This document shows, in pieces, positions 14,976 to 18,006 of a stretch of 18,006 nucleotides of DNA. Every line of letters begins with the position of its first letter. Within the stretch, counting starts at the first letter, position 1. Below the pieces are notes generated by a model. That model was not told the origin of the DNA. It ran no database searches and was given only the letters and a program-made list of their open reading frames with translations. The position numbers and the translations under genes were made by a program. This DNA is from Helicobacteraceae bacterium (GTDB taxonomy: Bacteria; Campylobacterota; Campylobacteria; Campylobacterales; Sulfurimonadaceae), in assembly GCA_027084065.1 (NCBI GenBank), contig JALWLR010000129.1, positions 1 through 18,006 of the forward strand. Reading direction: 5' to 3'.

Positions 14976-15478
14976 TACGCTTTTTTGAGAAACTCCGCTT
15001 TGAGGTAGATTTTCGTGCCGTTTACTCTTCCTTCTATGTGACCTTCGACATCTTGCGGTATGGAGATGTTGCGTACGGTCGTTCCGCGCTTTGCGGTAAA
15101 TCCTGCACCCTTGACGTCAAGATCTTTTAGTATGACGACGCTGTCTCCCGCTTTGAGCTCTACACCGTTGGCATCTTTGACAACTACTTTGTTGGCATCT
15201 GCTTCAAGCAGGCTTTGTGCGAGTTTTTCTTCCTCTTCTTCAAGGTACATCATATCGGTCAGGTCGGCACGCCCCAGTTTGGAAAGAAGTATGTAGCTGA
15301 GCACTTTGACGTCGCTATCCTCACTCCACATCGAATCGTTGAGGCAGTTGAAGTGCGTTTCATCAAGCTCGCCTGATTCTATTTGACTTTTGCATGTAGC
15401 ACAAAGTGCGACGGAGTGATTAGGAGCGAACTCATACTCGGTTACGTTTTCTTCACTGGAACATAGTTGGCATTGCAT
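14975..15478 (-). CDS. PhnA/YjdM-like zinc-ribbon protein
   Basis: A 167-residue cytoplasmic protein. An N-terminal zinc ribbon has C3-x2-C6 (MQCQLCSS) and C26-x2-C29 (LCATCKS). The C-terminal ~70 residues form the PhnA/YjdM domain, with VVKDANGVELKAGDSVVIL and KDLDVKGAGFTAKRGTTVRN, a small beta barrel. A middle acidic segment (about 75-90, several Glu) separates them. Despite the name, YjdM proteins have no proven role in phosphonate breakdown, and no phosphonate genes are near. Its ATG shares one base with the stop of the lipoprotein gene, and its stop overlaps the dgt start in the same way, so it is translated as part of the chain. Confidence 0.85.
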   Translation of the reverse strand: MQCQLCSSEENVTEYEFAPNHSVALCATCKSQIESGELDETHFNCLNDSMWSEDSDVKVLSYILLSKLGRADLTDMMYLEEEEEKLAQSLLEADANKVVVKDANGVELKAGDSVVILKDLDVKGAGFTAKRGTTVRNISIPQDVEGHIEGRVNGTKIYLKAEFLKKA

Positions 15479-15723
15479 TATTTTTCCTCTTTCTCTTTTT
15501 GAAATTCGATGACATCATCGATGTCTGCATTTTTATCTTGTTTCTTATTAAAAAAGGCTTTTTCCGCCTCTTTTTCATCATATTTTCGGCATTGTACGGG
15601 AATGTTTTGTGTGTTTGGTTCACTTTGAATCTGATCGCACATCGTGCCGTTGATTGTAAAGTTGCTGCATCCCTCAAGCAGGAGCAGCGCTAGCGTCCAT
15701 AGCGATATGTTTCGTCTGTTCAT
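15478..15723 (-). CDS. Small hypothetical lipoprotein
   Basis: An 81-residue precursor with an N-terminal MNRRNISLWTLALLLLEGC: basic n-region, hydrophobic core and a lipobox-like LLEGC with C19 as the lipidation site. The mature 63 residues are short, polar and charged, with two more cysteines (C29 and C45) that could pair, and a Glu/Lys-rich tail. No family is recognised. It overlaps thyX by 4 nt (ATGA) and the PhnA-like gene by 1 nt. The tight packing and the signal peptide support it as a real gene despite its size. Confidence 0.75.
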   Translation of the reverse strand: MNRRNISLWTLALLLLEGCSNFTINGTMCDQIQSEPNTQNIPVQCRKYDEKEAEKAFFNKKQDKNADIDDVIEFQKEKEEK

Positions 15724-16568
15724 GTAGGCTCTTTGATAATGAGTTTGAGGTATTTTTTAGGTGTGGCTTTTTTCATCGCTTCGGCAAGCCAGCGTATCTG
15801 AAAGTAGGCCGCACCGCTGTCACGGAGTGTGAAGTAGTTTTTCAGACTTCTAAGGTTGAAAGTGACTACCATATCGACTTTCCAGTTATCGGTTACTATA
15901 TGCTTGAAAGCATCGCCAACATTTCGCTTTTTCTTTCCTTTTTGGAGTGCTTCAAAAAGGGCTTCGCTTTGTGCACGAAACTCATCGAGCAGTTCCAAAG
16001 AACTCTTTGCGACGGCTTGGGTGTAGAACTCTTCCATGCGCTCTTTTTGAAACTGCAGCTTTTGAAACATCGCATCGATTTCAATGCGGTTGTAGGCTTC
16101 ATCTGCAGTGACAAGCAAGTCGAGTTCGTTTACCTTTTGGAAAAAGAACTCCTGTGGATTCAAGTCCTCCTGTGCGGCTACAAAGGCGTTGATGACGCTG
16201 CTCATCGTGTAGCGTGTACTGCGTACGCTGATTGCTTGGATGCGGTGTCTTGCATGCTCTTGTAAAACCCCGCGCGAAGTACCGCGAATGAGGTAGCTAA
16301 GGTTGGTGTGCTCCAAAATGGAGTGGTGGAAATATGTCCATGCAAGGTCATCGAGCAGCTGGGAGCCGTCGATTGCATTGAGCTCTTTGAGAGCCTCTTT
16401 AGTCGGCAACTCCTCTTCGAAACGGCGAACCACTTCGTTTTCACTGTTTGCAAAGGAGTCGTAGCAGGTGCGCGCGGCAACTTCGCTTACGCCTATCCCC
16501 GTTTGGCTCAGAAGTGTGACAACGGGCTTTTTGTAGCGTATGCCGTAGTGGTTGACTACTTCACTCAC
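15720..16568 (-). CDS. thyX: FAD-dependent thymidylate synthase
   Basis: ThyX makes dTMP from dUMP with methylene-tetrahydrofolate, FAD and NADPH, replacing ThyA. The signature RHRx7S is exact: R107-H108-R109 to S117 within EHARHRIQAISVRSTRY. An upstream HHSILEH (81-87) and a downstream FNLRSLKNYFTLR (237-249, with the substrate-binding Arg) complete the active site. The start chosen is the GTG at 16568, preceded by AAGGA 6 nt away, giving 282 residues; a GTG at 16604 overlapping the upstream stop would add 12 residues but has no ribosome binding site. The protein is longer than typical ThyX (about 210-250) because of a charged, helical insertion at about 125-225 between the signature and the C-terminal part. 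Confidence 0.93.
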   Translation of the reverse strand: MSEVVNHYGIRYKKPVVTLLSQTGIGVSEVAARTCYDSFANSENEVVRRFEEELPTKEALKELNAIDGSQLLDDLAWTYFHHSILEHTNLSYLIRGTSRGVLQEHARHRIQAISVRSTRYTMSSVINAFVAAQEDLNPQEFFFQKVNELDLLVTADEAYNRIEIDAMFQKLQFQKERMEEFYTQAVAKSSLELLDEFRAQSEALFEALQKGKKKRNVGDAFKHIVTDNWKVDMVVTFNLRSLKNYFTLRDSGAAYFQIRWLAEAMKKATPKKYLKLIIKEPT

Positions 16569-16597
16569 ACTTTTTCCTTGTGACTCTTTTTGGCATG

Positions 16598-17770
16598 TTA
16601 CCACCCTATACCAAGCCCCACGACATAGCGTCGATCTTCGATGATGTTATCTGCCGTACCGACATTTTCTCTATAGGTTGCAGCTTGAATTTTCAAAATT
16701 GTAAGCTGCAAATCGATTCCCGCCGTATAGGCTTCTTGATACCATCCTGCACTGAGTGAGCCCATAACCCACATATTGTCGAACATGTCAATTGTAAGAC
16801 CCGCACGTATATTGTTCGTAAAATCTTCGTTCGCATCTATCGTTTTGTACTGATCGTAGTAGTCTGTTGGATTGACATGACGTACAAGAGCCTGTTTTGC
16901 TCCTAGTATATCGACATAATCCACACCGACTATGATGCGATTTAAGTATGGTACCTCTTTGGTTACGGAGATACCGGCATTTACCGTCATAGGAACGGAT
17001 CCGTAAACATCTCCATAGTTGAGCGAACCGGCATTAAGAACACTCAAACCGATAGTGGGCTGCCACTCTTTGGCAACGGGCAGTTTGTAAAGTACCCCGA
17101 CATCCACACCGACACCGCTGTTGGTTTTTTCATAGTTATCTTGCAGATAGGTTGCGAGATCGTCTTTATTGAGGACAATTTCGGGCTCTGTCAAGGCGGC
17201 GTCGTAGGATTTTTGACTTATATACTTTCCACTTACCCCTACGACAAGCTCTCCATACGGAGTTTCAAACTGTTTTGCAATACCAAGAACAAGACCGCCG
17301 TAAGCGCGTCCATGCACCTCCAAAAGACCGTTGATACCGTCATTCGCATGTGGAATCATATTGATGTCGGTGCTACCGAGTATACCTATGGAAAAGGCGT
17401 ATGTGGTGTCGCCATGGTAGGAGGCGGAGGTATAGTTGGAGACATTTGCGTTGAAGGTCTTTCCGCTGTATTTTTTGATGGTATCGACGATGTCCTCCTC
17501 TTCGGAGTTGTCGACATCTTCTATGAAGTCTTGAATCTTTTTAGAGCCTGTTACACTCAAACCCAAAAGCTCAATTTCGACACCGTGAGACTTTTTGATG
17601 TTGATAAGTCCCGCCGGGTTGTAAAAAACGGCTGTGGAGTAGCCGCCTATGGCGGTGTTGGCTCCACCGGCACCCATGATCCTCGGGTCTTTGTAAACAA
17701 ACTCCTGTACGGACATGTCGGCATAGGCAAGTGTGCCCAGTGCAGCGAGGGGGAGGATATATTTTTTCAT
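16598..17770 (-). CDS. TraF/FadL-like outer-membrane beta-barrel protein
   Basis: A 390-residue protein with a signal peptide (MKKYILPLAALGTLAYA/DM) and AAGGAG 7 nt before the ATG. The mature N-terminus has KDPRIMGAGGANTAIGGYST followed by AVFYNPAGLI, a pattern shared by FadL/OmpP1-type barrels and by proteins annotated as 'conjugal transfer TraF'. Alternating strands run to the end, which is GLGIGW with a terminal aromatic. The TraF name comes from family annotation; nothing here suggests conjugation. It is probably an outer-membrane channel or assembly factor of unknown substrate. It follows the acidic upstream gene by 15 nt and precedes thyX. The family is moderately sure, the location likely. 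Confidence 0.75.
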   Translation of the reverse strand: MKKYILPLAALGTLAYADMSVQEFVYKDPRIMGAGGANTAIGGYSTAVFYNPAGLINIKKSHGVEIELLGLSVTGSKKIQDFIEDVDNSEEEDIVDTIKKYSGKTFNANVSNYTSASYHGDTTYAFSIGILGSTDINMIPHANDGINGLLEVHGRAYGGLVLGIAKQFETPYGELVVGVSGKYISQKSYDAALTEPEIVLNKDDLATYLQDNYEKTNSGVGVDVGVLYKLPVAKEWQPTIGLSVLNAGSLNYGDVYGSVPMTVNAGISVTKEVPYLNRIIVGVDYVDILGAKQALVRHVNPTDYYDQYKTIDANEDFTNNIRAGLTIDMFDNMWVMGSLSAGWYQEAYTAGIDLQLTILKIQAATYRENVGTADNIIEDRRYVVGLGIGW

Positions 17771-17785
17771 GTCTTTCTCCTTGTT

Positions 17786-18006
17786 TTAGTAGCTATAGCC
17801 GCTATAATCGATATAATCGACTTGCTCGTCGTTAAGATACTTAATAATATCGTCAACTGTTACATCTCTGTCTTCACCACCGGTAATATCTTTTTTAATA
17901 TCAGCAATACTTTGTTCGATGTCTACATCTGTTTGTGAAGAGTAGATGGAAGTGATGGCATCGGTTCCTTCGTTGAGCGTATCGACGAGGATGTCGGTAA
18001 TGGCTG
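17786..18006 (-). CDS. Acidic protein of unknown function, 5' end missing
   Basis: An open frame of 72 residues runs from the window edge to a TAA at 17786-17788 on the minus strand. It is rich in Asp and Ile/Val (ADIKKDITGGEDRDVTVDD, then IIKYLNDEQ) and ends in a Tyr-rich tail (VDYIDYSGYSY). Its position 15 nt before the TraF-like gene, which carries the ribosome binding site in that gap, supports a real gene in the same operon. No family is recognised; it may be the C-terminus of a larger exported protein. No signal peptide can be judged because the start is outside. Confidence 0.6.
   Translation of the reverse strand, partial: AITDILVDTLNEGTDAITSIYSSQTDVDIEQSIADIKKDITGGEDRDVTVDDIIKYLNDEQVDYIDYSGYSY

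Noticed and set aside
17803..17820. Two TATAAT-like -10 elements on the plus strand
   Set aside because: They come from a short tandem repeat coding for the acidic protein's tail, with no plus-strand gene downstream in the window.
17141..17938. A 265-codon plus-strand open frame
   Set aside because: It is antisense to the TraF-like gene and the acidic gene, both supported by signal peptide, ribosome binding site or packing. It reads as a shadow.
1..18006. CRISPR arrays, tRNA or rRNA genes, insertion sequences, integrase or prophage genes
   Set aside because: No repeated spacer pattern, cloverleaf, transposase or phage-like protein was found on either strand.

Overview
The window looks like chromosomal DNA of a Campylobacterota (epsilonproteobacterial) bacterium, plausibly a free-living sulfur-oxidising lineage related to Sulfurimonas or Sulfurovum. 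The reasons are moderate-to-low GC, AT-rich promoters with strong -10 and weak -35 elements, tightly overlapping genes, a histidine kinase with the HQWRQP-type H-box common in this phylum, ThyX instead of ThyA, and a sulfide:quinone-reductase-like flavoprotein. The phylum is inferred from protein flavour only; no rRNA gene is present.

Layout, plus strand, 1-12.6 kb: (i) the end of an RND membrane-fusion protein gene and a complete RND efflux permease, closed by a hairpin that overlaps the stop codon; (ii) a RelE/ParE-type toxin-antitoxin pair with its own consensus promoter and overlapping palindrome, followed at 16 nt by a DUF4395 membrane protein; (iii) a carboxymuconolactone-decarboxylase-like small protein that has lost its usual catalytic residues, coupled to an SQR-like flavoprotein that keeps three SQR-type cysteines; (iv) a four-gene signalling operon with overlapping genes: REC-GGDEF-EAL regulator, TonB-receptor-like outer-membrane barrel, short YfiR-like periplasmic protein, and Cache-like sensor histidine kinase; (v) rpsU with its own promoter and a strong UUCG-loop terminator.

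Layout, minus strand, 12.66-18.0 kb: a convergent, tightly packed operon. In transcription order it holds an unknown acidic protein (5' end outside the window), a TraF/FadL-like outer-membrane barrel, thyX, a small lipoprotein, a PhnA/YjdM-like zinc-ribbon protein, a dGTPase-like HD phosphohydrolase and a DUF481 outer-membrane barrel. Neighbouring genes mostly overlap by 1-14 nt.

The most interesting unit is 6808-12293. A surface receptor-like barrel, a periplasmic YfiR-like protein, a membrane kinase and a cytoplasmic c-di-GMP regulator in one operon suggest a trans-envelope route from an outer-membrane cue to c-di-GMP turnover. The components are individually recognisable; the pathway is an inference. 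No intergenic stretch exceeds 300 bases. The longest, 6627-6807, holds a possible terminator, a palindrome and a ribosome binding site. No tRNA, rRNA, CRISPR array, insertion sequence or prophage was seen.
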